Shown: positions 51,247-59,585 of the stretch, one piece after another | Layout of the letters: each line of letters begins with the position of its first letter | Position numbering within the stretch: position 1 is the first letter of the stretch | Assembly (NCBI RefSeq): GCF_016757735.1 | Contig: NZ_CP068439.1 | Location: 2,294,001-2,358,000 of the forward strand | Direction: 5' to 3' | Source: Aequorivita iocasae | GTDB taxonomy: Bacteria > Bacteroidota > Bacteroidia > Flavobacteriales > Flavobacteriaceae | Length of the DNA stretch: 64,000 nucleotides | Program-made: the position numbers and the translations under genes | Notes under the pieces: generated by a model | Database searches by the model: none | Seen by the model: the letters and a program-made list of their open reading frames with translations, nothing else | Told to the model about the DNA's origin: nothing

Positions 51247-51675
51247 ATGTTTTCAAAAGCTTGTGAATATGGTATTCGTGCCGTTCTATTTATAGCTAAG
51301 CAATCCCAAAAAGATTTGCGTCCAAATATTACGGAAATATCCAAAGCTGTAGATTCTCCAGAACCATTTACAGCCAAAGTTTGCCAGCAGCTTGCCCGTG
51401 CTGGTATACTTCTTTCAAAAAAAGGGCCCAATGGCGGATTTTATCTTGAAAAAGACTCCACTTTAAAACTGGCTGAAATAGTAGCAACAATTGATGGAGA
51501 TAATATTTTTAAAGGGTGTGGCTTGGGACTTCGGGAATGCTCTTCGGAACATCCCTGCCCTGTTCACGATCAATTTATGGTCGTGCGGAACGGTTTAAAA
51601 AAGATGTGTGAAAATACGTTGGTAATGGAGCTCGCCGCAAATTTAGAAGAAGGCGAAACGTTTTTGAAAGTTTAA
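51247..51675 (+). CDS. Rrf2-family transcription regulator with three cysteines
   Basis: A 142-residue winged-helix regulator: the N-terminal FSKACEYGIRAVLFIA and the helix EPFTAKVCQQLARAGI are typical of Rrf2/NsrR/IscR. Three Cys (GCGLGLRECSSEHPCPVH; C-x6-C-x5-C) can hold a [2Fe-2S] or [4Fe-4S] cluster that senses NO or iron-sulfur status. It lies between the CoA-transferase and the hemerythrin/ric genes, so an NsrR-like NO response is likely. A palindrome, GACAGATTTGTC (51189-51200), in its promoter region could be its own operator. Confidence 0.88.
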   Translation: MFSKACEYGIRAVLFIAKQSQKDLRPNITEISKAVDSPEPFTAKVCQQLARAGILLSKKGPNGGFYLEKDSTLKLAEIVATIDGDNIFKGCGLGLRECSSEHPCPVHDQFMVVRNGLKKMCENTLVMELAANLEEGETFLKV

Positions 51676-51720
51676 GATTAATTACATGCGCGCAAATACA
51701 GGATCAAAATATGTTCAGAA

Positions 51721-52188
51721 ATGGAAAAGAAAAAGCCTATAAAACGTCACAAGGCATTACAACCTTTAAGCCGTCAGCATCATTTTGGGCTGCTTTTCAG
51801 TTGGAAACTGCGCAAAGGTTTCAGTAAAAATATTGATCCAGAAAGACTTCAAAAATATGCTTCTTGGTTTTTTGAGAAAGAAATTAAGCCACATTTTGAA
51901 GCTGAGGAAAAGTATGTTTTTACGGTTTTGAAAGAAGAGAATGAATTGATACATAGAGCCTTAAAAGAACACAGGCGAATAGAAAACCTTTTTAAGGAAA
52001 ACGAAAATCCTGAAAAATCCCTAAGGCAATTGAAGCAGGAGCTCGATGCACACATTCGCTTTGAGGAACGCATCCTTTTTAATGAAATCCAAAAAGTGGC
52101 TACCGCCAGCCAACTTGAAAAAATTTCGGAAATCCATTCAGAAAACCCATCCCGGCCTGAATATCCTGACCCTTTCTGGGAAAACTAA
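51721..52188 (+). CDS. Hemerythrin-domain protein
   Basis: A 155-residue four-helix protein of the hemerythrin HHE family. Candidate di-iron ligands are in SRQHHFGLLF, KPHFEAEEKYVF, HRALKEHRRIE and LDAHIRFEERILF. Such proteins bind O2 or NO or hold iron. It lies between an Rrf2 regulator and the iron-sulfur repair gene ric, all on one strand, in keeping with NO stress. The helix order and ligand spacing suit a di-iron centre. Confidence 0.85.
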   Translation: MEKKKPIKRHKALQPLSRQHHFGLLFSWKLRKGFSKNIDPERLQKYASWFFEKEIKPHFEAEEKYVFTVLKEENELIHRALKEHRRIENLFKENENPEKSLRQLKQELDAHIRFEERILFNEIQKVATASQLEKISEIHSENPSRPEYPDPFWEN

Positions 52189-52233
52189 GAATTTCTTTTA
52201 CAAATCCTTTATTAAGATAAAAATATCCTTTTA

Positions 52234-52276
52234 TGATATAGGTCATATTTTGGTTGTCATTTTATGTGGAAATTTG
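52234..52276 (+). promoter_or_regulatory. ric promoter, FNR/CRP-like operator
   Basis: Operator TGATATAGGTCA (52234-52245) followed by TATTTT; -7-like GAAATTTG (52269-52276). Centres are exactly 33 bp apart. Predicted start near 52280, 25 bases before the ATG at 52305. Confidence 0.65.
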
Positions 52277-52304
52277 TTCCAATCAATTCATAAAAATAAA
52301 TACT

Positions 52305-53030
52305 ATGACAACACTTCAAGAAAAAACAGTAGCCGATGTGGTTACAGACAATATAAAAGCAGCCCATATCTTTAAAAAACACGGCATTGATTTTTGCTGT
52401 GGTGGAGGCATTAGCATTAAAAAAGCCTGTGAAAAAGCAAAAATTGATCCAGCTATGTTGGAAGCGGAACTGCTGGGCCTTGATGTCATCCAGGATAGGA
52501 CCAAGGATTACAACAGTTGGAAACTGGATTTTCTTACAGACCATATTATCAACATTCACCATACATACGTTGAAGAAAATAGTCCGCTGCTTTTACAGTA
52601 TGCCCAGCGTGTAAACCACGTTCACGGCCATCATTATACAGAGCTTGGACAGATTGAGACTTTGGTAAAACAAGTGGTGCAGGAGTTGGCTTCACATATG
52701 AAAAAGGAAGAATTGATTCTTTTCCCTTTTATTAAAAAACTTGTAAAGGCTGAACGCGAAGGTGGCGATATTCCCGCCATCCATTTTGGAACTGTTGAAA
52801 ACCCCATAAAAATGATGGAAGCCGAGCATGAAGAGGCTGGCGAAATATTGCGTCAAATTGCAAAATTGAGCAATAACTTTACACCACCAAAGGGTGCCTG
52901 CAATACGTACAGGGCTTTTTATGCCAAGCTTGATGAGTTTGAGCAGGATTTGCACCAGCACGTACATTTAGAAAATAATATTCTTTTCCCAAAAGCCTTG
53001 AACTTAGAAAAGAAATTAAAGAAAAGCTAA
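52305..53030 (+). CDS. ric: Iron-sulfur cluster repair di-iron protein (RIC/ScdA)
   Basis: A 241-residue protein: N-terminal DUF542 domain (TVADVVTDNIKAAHIF and the CCGGG motif in IDFCCGGGISIKKAC), then a hemerythrin-like di-iron domain with HHTYVEENSP, HVHGHHYTEL, HMKKEELILFP, EAEHEEAGEI and HQHVHLENNILFP. It repairs Fe-S clusters and di-iron sites damaged by NO or peroxide. I use ATG 52305; an upstream TTG frame would begin before the predicted transcript start. Monocistronic under the FNR/CRP-like promoter. Confidence 0.93.
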   Translation: MTTLQEKTVADVVTDNIKAAHIFKKHGIDFCCGGGISIKKACEKAKIDPAMLEAELLGLDVIQDRTKDYNSWKLDFLTDHIINIHHTYVEENSPLLLQYAQRVNHVHGHHYTELGQIETLVKQVVQELASHMKKEELILFPFIKKLVKAEREGGDIPAIHFGTVENPIKMMEAEHEEAGEILRQIAKLSNNFTPPKGACNTYRAFYAKLDEFEQDLHQHVHLENNILFPKALNLEKKLKKS

Positions 53031-53164
53031 TCTGTTTTTAGAAGTATCCACAGCCCCAAATCTTAGACTTTTTTATTTGATTGGTTTTTTTGAGCAGTTC
53101 GGTATTATGGCAACTTTGAATGTTTGTAGCCACAATCCGAACTGTTTTTTAATTTTGAATCTTG

Positions 53165-54376
53165 ATGAATTTAAGAAAACACATAGCCTTTGCGCTTTTC
53201 TATTTTCTCCTGGTGGCGCTTATGGGAGTTTTGCTACGCCTTTTTTTTGTCACCCCCCTTCCGCTTAATTATAAATACATATTGCATGCACATTCGCATA
53301 CGGCGCTTCTTGGCTGGATTTATTTAGGGTTGACAACTTTGATCTTCAAAATTTTTCTTTCCGAAGCACAAAAACCGAAGCTCTACCAACGTATTTTTGT
53401 GTTTACAAACCTGTGCATAGTGGGAATGCTTATAACCTTTCCCATTCAAGGGTATGCGTTATATTCCATTATTTTCTCTACGCTGTTTCTGTTTGCTTCC
53501 TATTGGTTTGCCTGGTTCGCGATAAAATATATTCCGCAGCATTTTAAGAAACGGTTTTCTTGGAAGCTTATAAAAACTGCGTTGTGGTATTTGGTTATTT
53601 CAAGTGTTGGTCCTTGGGCAATCGGGGGTGTGATGGCAACCTTGGGCCCAGGGTCTATTTGGTACAAATCTTCCATTTATTTTTATCTTCATTTCCAGTA
53701 TAACGGATGGTTTATAATTGCTCTTTTGGGGGTACTGTTTTATGTTTTAGAAGGAAAAGGAATTCAATTTAATACTGAAAAACTAAAATCATTTTTCCTT
53801 CTTTTGAACGTTGGTGTACTATTCACAGTCTTTCTTTCCTTTCTTTGGTTTGTTCCGCCCACAGCTATTTATATTTTGGGACTGGCTGCAGCAGTGGCGC
53901 AGCTTTTAGCCTTTTATGAGTTGTATTTTTTACTGAAAACCCATTTTTCCGTTTTAAAAACTGCTGTAGGTAAAAATGCCTTTTTTTTTCTGAAAATAGC
54001 AGGAATATTAATGGTTTCTAAACTTATAATGCAGCTCTTTTCCGCATTTCCATATGTTGCAGATTTAGCTTATCAACTAAAGGATTTTGTAATTGGATAT
54101 CTACATTTAGTTTTCTTAGGCATCGTTATCACAACAATGCTAGCGTTTCTGAAATACTTTAAATTAATTACGTTGCCCAATAGTTTTCTACGACTCTTTC
54201 TTTTTGCATTCGCAAGCACAGAGCTGCTCATTTTTTACAAAGCTTTCGCACTTTGGTTGGGGCTTCCTTTTTTTTCGGAATATTACTTACTGATCGCAAT
54301 TTTAAGTTGCACATTTCCAGTTGCGGTGGGAGTTTTATTTTTAAAAAACCTTAAAAATTTATATCTTACTCCATAA
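53165..54376 (+). CDS. Polytopic membrane protein resembling a degenerate haem-copper oxidase subunit I
   Basis: A 403-residue inner-membrane protein with about 12 helices. Start ATG 53165, three bases after a TTG. Histidines 41, 43 and 45 (HAHSHTALLGW) lie where subunit I helix II carries its low-spin haem ligand. YLHFQYNGW (about 175-182) resembles helix VI. The helix VII position reads FLWFVPPTA, with Pro-Pro in place of the His pair of CuB/FeB. GYLHLVFLG (about 311-319) resembles helix X with one His. It may hold a low-spin haem but no binuclear centre. It lies between ric and ccoI. NnrS-like or electron-transfer roles are possible; no named family is certain. Confidence 0.6.
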   Translation: MNLRKHIAFALFYFLLVALMGVLLRLFFVTPLPLNYKYILHAHSHTALLGWIYLGLTTLIFKIFLSEAQKPKLYQRIFVFTNLCIVGMLITFPIQGYALYSIIFSTLFLFASYWFAWFAIKYIPQHFKKRFSWKLIKTALWYLVISSVGPWAIGGVMATLGPGSIWYKSSIYFYLHFQYNGWFIIALLGVLFYVLEGKGIQFNTEKLKSFFLLLNVGVLFTVFLSFLWFVPPTAIYILGLAAAVAQLLAFYELYFLLKTHFSVLKTAVGKNAFFFLKIAGILMVSKLIMQLFSAFPYVADLAYQLKDFVIGYLHLVFLGIVITTMLAFLKYFKLITLPNSFLRLFLFAFASTELLIFYKAFALWLGLPFFSEYYLLIAILSCTFPVAVGVLFLKNLKNLYLTP

Positions 54377-54421
54377 AGCACGAAATTGTAAACATTCCAT
54401 TTTCATAATTAGAATCAAAGT

Positions 54422-54464
54422 TGATAAATATCATTTGACAAAATTAAATCTGTTGCAACCTTTG
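54422..54464 (+). promoter_or_regulatory. ccoI promoter, FNR/CRP-like operator
   Basis: Operator TGATAAATATCA (54422-54433, identical to the norC operator) followed by TTTG; -7-like AACCTTTG (54457-54464). Centres are exactly 33 bp apart. Predicted start near 54468, 27 bases before the ATG at 54495. Confidence 0.65.
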
Positions 54465-54494
54465 CAAAAGGTATAACGAGCAAATTTTAGATTG

Positions 54495-56900
54495 ATGGTA
54501 AACTGTTTCCATTGCGGCGATGCGTGTTTGGACGTTGAAATTAAGCATGAGGAAAAATCCTTCTGTTGTCATGGGTGTAAGACTGTGTTTGAAATTCTGC
54601 ACGATAACGATTTAAGTTATTATTACGACCTTGAAAAAAACCCTGGAATTTCCCCAACGGAAATTTCAGGAAAGTATGACTTTCTGGACAATGAGGCGAT
54701 TGTTGAAAAATTGCTGGAATTTAACGATGGCAATACGCGGATTGTTTCTTTTTTAATTCCTTCCATCCATTGCAGCAGTTGCATTTGGATTCTTGAAAAC
54801 CTCAATAAACTTAACCCAGCAGTTAAATCTTCACAAGTAAACTTTCCCGAAAAAACGGTACGGATCACCTTTTCTGCTGATGAAAATTCACTGAAGAATC
54901 TAGTGATTCTTTTAAGCCGAATAGGTTACGAACCCTACATTTCGCTGGACGATTCCGAGAAAAAGGAAAAAAGCGTAAACCGAAGCCTCATTTATAAACT
55001 GGGCATCGCAGGCTTTGCCTTTGGAAATATTATGTTCCTCTCATTTCCAGAATATTTTGAACATTCTGAATTTTGGCTGGACCAGTTTAAACCCTTTTTC
55101 CGCTGGTTGATGTTTGCATTCTCACTGCCCGTTGTTTTTTACTCGGGAAGTGGGTATTTCACTTCAGCATACAAAGGCCTTCGTTCCAAAATCTTAAACA
55201 TAGACGTTCCCATAGCGTTGGGAATCGCTGTGCTTTTTATTCGAAGTACGATAGATATTGTTTTCGATTTGGGCACAGGCTTTTTTGACAGTCTCTCGGG
55301 CCTTGTATTCTTTTTGTTATTGGGGAAATTTTTTCAGCAGAAAACTTACAGCTACCTTTCCTTTGAACGCGATTACAAATCATACTTTCCAATAGCCGTT
55401 ACCAGACTTTTCAGAAACGCTGAAGGCAAAGTAACTGAAGAACAGGCCGAGGTTTATACCATACAGAAAGGCGATCGCTTGCTAATTCGCAACAACGAAA
55501 TAATTCCCGTAGATGCTATTTTAATCAAAGGGAACGCGCTTATTGATTACAGTTTTGTTACCGGGGAAGCGGAACCCATTAGCAAGCAAAGTGGCGATAA
55601 ACTCTTTGCAGGTGGAAAACAGCAAGCCGGGATTTTGGAAGTTGAAGTTTTAAAACCTGTCGCCCAGAGTTACTTGACGCAACTGTGGAGCAACGATGTT
55701 TTTAGCAAGGATAAAACCGGCGTTTTTGAATCAATAACTGACAGCATCAGCAAACGTTTTACTGTCGTTTTGCTTTCAATAGCCTTTATTGCTACCATTT
55801 TTTGGCTTGTGGTCGATCCTTCCAAAGCGTTTAATGTGTTTACTTCGGTTTTGATTGTTGCCTGTCCGTGTGCCATTGCATTAGCTGCGCCGTTCACTTT
55901 AGGGAATGTTTTGCGAATCTTCGGAAGGGAGAAATTGTATTTAAAGGAAGCTTCGGTTATTGAACAAATGGCAAAGCTGGATACCGTGGTTTTTGACAAA
56001 ACGGGAACTCTCACAACCAACCAAAAAAATATGATCACCTATGAAGGCGTTGCGCTTTCGCCGGAAGAAAAACAATTGCTCACGAGCACACTTAGGGCAT
56101 CAAGCCATCCTTTGAGCCGTTCGCTCTACAACATTTTGGATAAAAATAATATCCAGACCTTGGATGAATTTGAAGAAGAAGTAGGGAAGGGGATTTCCGC
56201 CACTTCTAATAATAATTCCATAAAAGTAGGTTCGTATGATTTTGTTGGAAATTATGATGGGATGATTTCCGAAGTTAAAAACAGAACTACTGTCCATGTG
56301 AGTGCCAACCAGGTTTACAAAGGATGCTACATATTCAATAGCGAATACCGAAAAGGGGTTGCCGAAATTTTTGAACAGCTTGAAACGGATAAAGAAGTAA
56401 TAGTGCTTTCAGGCGACAACGAAGGCGAACGCAAACGTTTGGAAGCATTACTGCCAAAAGGAACTAAACTGTTTTTCAATCAAAAACCGGATGATAAGCT
56501 TAATTTCATAAAAACCCTTCAACAAAGCGGAAAACAGGTATTGATGATTGGCGATGGATTGAACGATGCAGGAGCATTAAAACAGAGCAATGTAGGTTTT
56601 GTGATCTCAGAAAATACAAATGTATTTTCACCAGCCTGCGATGGTATTTTGGACGCTTCCCAATTCAAAAAAATTGGGGATTTTCTAAACCTGTCAAAGA
56701 AAGGAGTGAACATCATAAAATGGGCTTTTGTGTTTTCGCTGTTTTATAATTTAATAGGTTTGGCATTTGCGGTTACAGGACATTTACAACCCGTAGTTGC
56801 AGCCATATTAATGCCTTTAAGCTCTATAAGTATAGTGGTTTTTACAACCTTGGCGACCCAATATGTGGGAAAGAAATTAAGAACGGATATAAATAAGTAA
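54495..56900 (+). CDS. ccoI: CcoI/FixI copper-type P-ATPase
   Basis: An 801-residue P1B-type ATPase that exports copper for cbb3 assembly. The N-terminus has a Cys-rich metal-binding segment (CFHCGDACLD, CCHGCKTVFE) and a ferredoxin-like HMA domain with IHCSSCIWIL. Transmembrane helix 6 has the CPC motif ACPCAIALAAP; phosphorylation loop is DKTGTLT; hinge GDGLNDAGAL. Start ATG 54495, three bases after a TTG. Directly precedes ccoS. It has its own FNR/CRP-like promoter. Confidence 0.95.
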   Translation: MVNCFHCGDACLDVEIKHEEKSFCCHGCKTVFEILHDNDLSYYYDLEKNPGISPTEISGKYDFLDNEAIVEKLLEFNDGNTRIVSFLIPSIHCSSCIWILENLNKLNPAVKSSQVNFPEKTVRITFSADENSLKNLVILLSRIGYEPYISLDDSEKKEKSVNRSLIYKLGIAGFAFGNIMFLSFPEYFEHSEFWLDQFKPFFRWLMFAFSLPVVFYSGSGYFTSAYKGLRSKILNIDVPIALGIAVLFIRSTIDIVFDLGTGFFDSLSGLVFFLLLGKFFQQKTYSYLSFERDYKSYFPIAVTRLFRNAEGKVTEEQAEVYTIQKGDRLLIRNNEIIPVDAILIKGNALIDYSFVTGEAEPISKQSGDKLFAGGKQQAGILEVEVLKPVAQSYLTQLWSNDVFSKDKTGVFESITDSISKRFTVVLLSIAFIATIFWLVVDPSKAFNVFTSVLIVACPCAIALAAPFTLGNVLRIFGREKLYLKEASVIEQMAKLDTVVFDKTGTLTTNQKNMITYEGVALSPEEKQLLTSTLRASSHPLSRSLYNILDKNNIQTLDEFEEEVGKGISATSNNNSIKVGSYDFVGNYDGMISEVKNRTTVHVSANQVYKGCYIFNSEYRKGVAEIFEQLETDKEVIVLSGDNEGERKRLEALLPKGTKLFFNQKPDDKLNFIKTLQQSGKQVLMIGDGLNDAGALKQSNVGFVISENTNVFSPACDGILDASQFKKIGDFLNLSKKGVNIIKWAFVFSLFYNLIGLAFAVTGHLQPVVAAILMPLSSISIVVFTTLATQYVGKKLRTDINK

Positions 56901-56903
56901 AAT

Positions 56904-56946
56904 TGACAAATGTCATATTTTAAAGAAGTTTGCAATAATATTTTTG
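56904..56946 (+). promoter_or_regulatory. ccoSNOQP promoter, FNR/CRP-like operator
   Basis: Operator TGACAAATGTCA (56904-56915) followed by TATTTT, a perfect 12-bp palindrome; -7 element TATTTTTG (56939-56946). Centres are exactly 33 bp apart. It lies in the 63-base gap between ccoI and ccoS. Predicted start near 56950, 14 bases before the ATG. Confidence 0.75.
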
Positions 56947-56963
56947 AAAAATAATTATCAGGT

Positions 56964-57170
56964 ATGACCATAATCTATATGCTCTTGGCAATCAGTGTTT
57001 TTGTGGCGCTCATTTTTTTTGCACTGTTTATTTTTTCAGTAAAAAAGGGCCAGTATGATGATACCTACACTCCTTCCGTACGTATGCTTTTTGACGATGA
57101 ACTGGTAAAGGAAGGCTCTTCAAGCCCTAAGAATACTTCAAAAGAAAATAAAACCAATCCAGAAAAATAA
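56964..57170 (+). CDS. ccoS: CcoS, cbb3 oxidase maturation protein
   Basis: A 68-residue protein with a single N-terminal membrane helix (IIYMLLAISVFVALIFFALF) and a cytoplasmic tail with KKGQYDDTYTPSVRMLFDDE, the CcoS hallmark. CcoS is needed to insert haem and copper in cbb3 oxidase. It starts the oxidase operon; ccoNO follows after 13 bases. Confidence 0.93.
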   Translation: MTIIYMLLAISVFVALIFFALFIFSVKKGQYDDTYTPSVRMLFDDELVKEGSSSPKNTSKENKTNPEK

Positions 57171-57183
57171 TTCTATTAACACT

Positions 57184-59385
57184 ATGCAAACAGAACAGTT
57201 TTACTATGACAACAAGATTGTCAAAAAATTCATCAATGCAACCATTTTTTGGGGTATCATTGGTATGAGCATAGGCTTGCTGCTAGCCTATATGTTTTTG
57301 TTCCCAAACATGACTGATGGTGTTTCCTGGCTCAGTTTTGGGCGTTTAAGACCCTTGCACACGAATGCGGTAATTTTCGCTTTTGTGGGTAATGCCATTT
57401 TTGCGGGAGTCTATTACTCCACCCAACGCTTGCTGAAAGCACGAATGTGGAGTGATTTTTTAAGTAACTTGAACTTTTGGGGCTGGCAGGCCATAATTGT
57501 TGGTGCTGCTATTACGCTTCCATTGGGTTACACAACCTCAAAGGAATATGCCGAACTCGAGTGGCCCTTTGATATTGCCATTGCGGTAATATGGGTAGCT
57601 TTTGGTCTAAACCTAATTATGACAATGGTTAAAAGACGTCAGCGCCACTTATATGTGGCCATCTGGTTCTATTTGGCAACCTTTGTTACAGTAGCTGTTT
57701 TGCACATAGTAAATAGCATGGAGCTTCCCGTATCTGCGCTTAAAAGTTATTCGGCGTATTCTGGCGTTCAGGATGCTTTGGTACAATGGTGGTATGGGCA
57801 TAATGCGGTTGCTTTTTTCCTAACTACGCCTTTCCTTGGGTTAATGTATTATTTTGTGCCGAAAGCGGCCAACAGACCTGTATATTCCTATAGGCTTTCT
57901 ATAGTTCACTTTTGGTCCTTGATATTTATTTATATCTGGGCGGGGCCTCACCACTTACTTTACACAGCGTTGCCAGAATGGGCTCAAAATTTAGGAGTGG
58001 CTTTTTCGGTAATGCTTATAGCACCATCTTGGGGTGGGATGATAAACGGACTTTTAACGTTGCGTGGCGCTTGGGATAAAGTTCGCGTTGATCCAGTATT
58101 AAAATTTATGGTTGTGGCAATTACCGGCTATGGTATGGCAACTTTTGAGGGGCCCATGCTTTCACTTAAAAACGTAAACGCGATAGCGCACTTTAGCGAC
58201 TGGATTATAGCTCACGTTCATGTTGGCGCACTCGCTTGGAACGGATTTTTGACCTTTGGTATGATCTATTGGTTGGTACCGCGCCTATTCAAAACAAAAT
58301 TGTATTCCATTAAATTAGCGAACGCCCATTTTTGGATAGGAACTTTAGGTATCATAATGTATGCACTGCCTATGTACGTTGCAGGTTTTATGCAAGCATC
58401 AATGTGGAACCAGTTTAATCCAGATGGAACATTAACCTATGGAAATTTCCTAGAAACGGTTACGGAAATCATCCCTATGTATTGGATGCGCGCCATTGGT
58501 GGCAGTCTGTATATTACTGGAGCGTTTATAGCACTTTATAACGTAGTGATGACTGCGCGCAGGGGTAGTAAGGTCACCGATGAACTTGCCGAAGCAGCAC
58601 CATTAACACCTGTAACCAAAAGGCAAACTTCAGGGGAAGGTTACCACACTTGGTTGGAGCGAAGACCTATCAAATTGACTATTTATGCAACTATTGCAAT
58701 TCTAATTGGAGGGGCTGTGCAGATTATTCCATCCTTAATGGTGGACGATTACGTTCCCGTAATTTCAAGTGTGAAACCTTATACACCTTTGGAATTGGAA
58801 GGACGCGATATATATATTCGTGAAGGCTGCGTAGGCTGCCACTCTCAGATGATTCGTCCTTTTAGGAGTGAAGTGGAACGCTATGGCGAGTATTCAAAAT
58901 CTGGAGAATATGTGTATGACCATCCATTCCTTTGGGGAAGTAAACGTACAGGGCCTGACTTACACCGAGTGGGAGGAAAATATTCCGATAACTGGCACTT
59001 AAACCATATGTACGACCCACAGAGTACTTCATCAGGTTCTATAATGCCTTCCTATAAATGGTTGATAAATACAGAATTGGATAAATCAGATACCGAGACA
59101 AAAATGCGCGCCATGGTTAGTTTGGGAGTGCCCTATACAGAAGAGGAAATAGCCCGTGCGCAAGAATGGATGGATGAGCAAGGAACCCAAATTGAGAAAA
59201 ACCTTTACAGCGATCCCGACTTTGTAAGTACGTATGAAGCAAGTAAAAAATATGCAGAGGAAAATGGAGAGGATTTTATTGAAATGAAAGATCGTGAAAT
59301 TGTAGCGGTTATAGCTTATTTGCAACGATTGGGTACAGATATTAAAGTACAAACCACCGAAGATGCTTCGGCCAAAAACGAATAG
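57184..59385 (+). CDS. ccoNO: cbb3 oxidase subunits I and II, fused CcoN-CcoO
   Basis: A 733-residue fusion. Residues 1-480 are CcoN: 12 helices with haem/CuB ligands in LRPLHTNAVIF (low-spin haem), WWYGHNAVAFFL, GPHHLLYTALP (CuB pair) and IIAHVHVGALAWNG (haem b3/b). Residues about 497-733 are CcoO with its anchor (LTIYATIAILIGGAV) and one haem motif CVGCH (549-553) in REGCVGCHSQMIRPF. It reduces oxygen to water at very low O2. The fusion fixes 1:1 stoichiometry. Next gene begins 2 bases after the stop. Confidence 0.95.
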   Translation: MQTEQFYYDNKIVKKFINATIFWGIIGMSIGLLLAYMFLFPNMTDGVSWLSFGRLRPLHTNAVIFAFVGNAIFAGVYYSTQRLLKARMWSDFLSNLNFWGWQAIIVGAAITLPLGYTTSKEYAELEWPFDIAIAVIWVAFGLNLIMTMVKRRQRHLYVAIWFYLATFVTVAVLHIVNSMELPVSALKSYSAYSGVQDALVQWWYGHNAVAFFLTTPFLGLMYYFVPKAANRPVYSYRLSIVHFWSLIFIYIWAGPHHLLYTALPEWAQNLGVAFSVMLIAPSWGGMINGLLTLRGAWDKVRVDPVLKFMVVAITGYGMATFEGPMLSLKNVNAIAHFSDWIIAHVHVGALAWNGFLTFGMIYWLVPRLFKTKLYSIKLANAHFWIGTLGIIMYALPMYVAGFMQASMWNQFNPDGTLTYGNFLETVTEIIPMYWMRAIGGSLYITGAFIALYNVVMTARRGSKVTDELAEAAPLTPVTKRQTSGEGYHTWLERRPIKLTIYATIAILIGGAVQIIPSLMVDDYVPVISSVKPYTPLELEGRDIYIREGCVGCHSQMIRPFRSEVERYGEYSKSGEYVYDHPFLWGSKRTGPDLHRVGGKYSDNWHLNHMYDPQSTSSGSIMPSYKWLINTELDKSDTETKMRAMVSLGVPYTEEEIARAQEWMDEQGTQIEKNLYSDPDFVSTYEASKKYAEENGEDFIEMKDREIVAVIAYLQRLGTDIKVQTTEDASAKNE

Positions 59386-59387
59386 TT

Positions 59388-59585
59388 ATGTTGAAATTTG
59401 TAAAAGGAAACCTCGAGAACATAGATAACGTTCAAATATATCCAATGATTTCTTTATTGATATTCTTCGTATTTTTTGTGGTGCTTTTTTATTGGGTAAT
59501 CACCGCCAAAAAAGAACATATCAAAGAAGTGAGCAATATTCCATTGGAAGACGATACTAACCACCAAAACGAAAAAATACTATGA
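59388..59585 (+). CDS. ccoQ: CcoQ-like small cbb3 subunit
   Basis: A 65-residue protein with one transmembrane helix (about 20-41; MISLLIFFVFFVVLFYWVI) and a short charged tail with KKEHIKEVSN. It lies between ccoNO and ccoP and overlaps ccoP by 4 bases. Position and form match the small subunit CcoQ, which stabilises the cbb3 complex. Sequence is too short to prove the assignment. Confidence 0.75.
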   Translation: MLKFVKGNLENIDNVQIYPMISLLIFFVFFVVLFYWVITAKKEHIKEVSNIPLEDDTNHQNEKIL

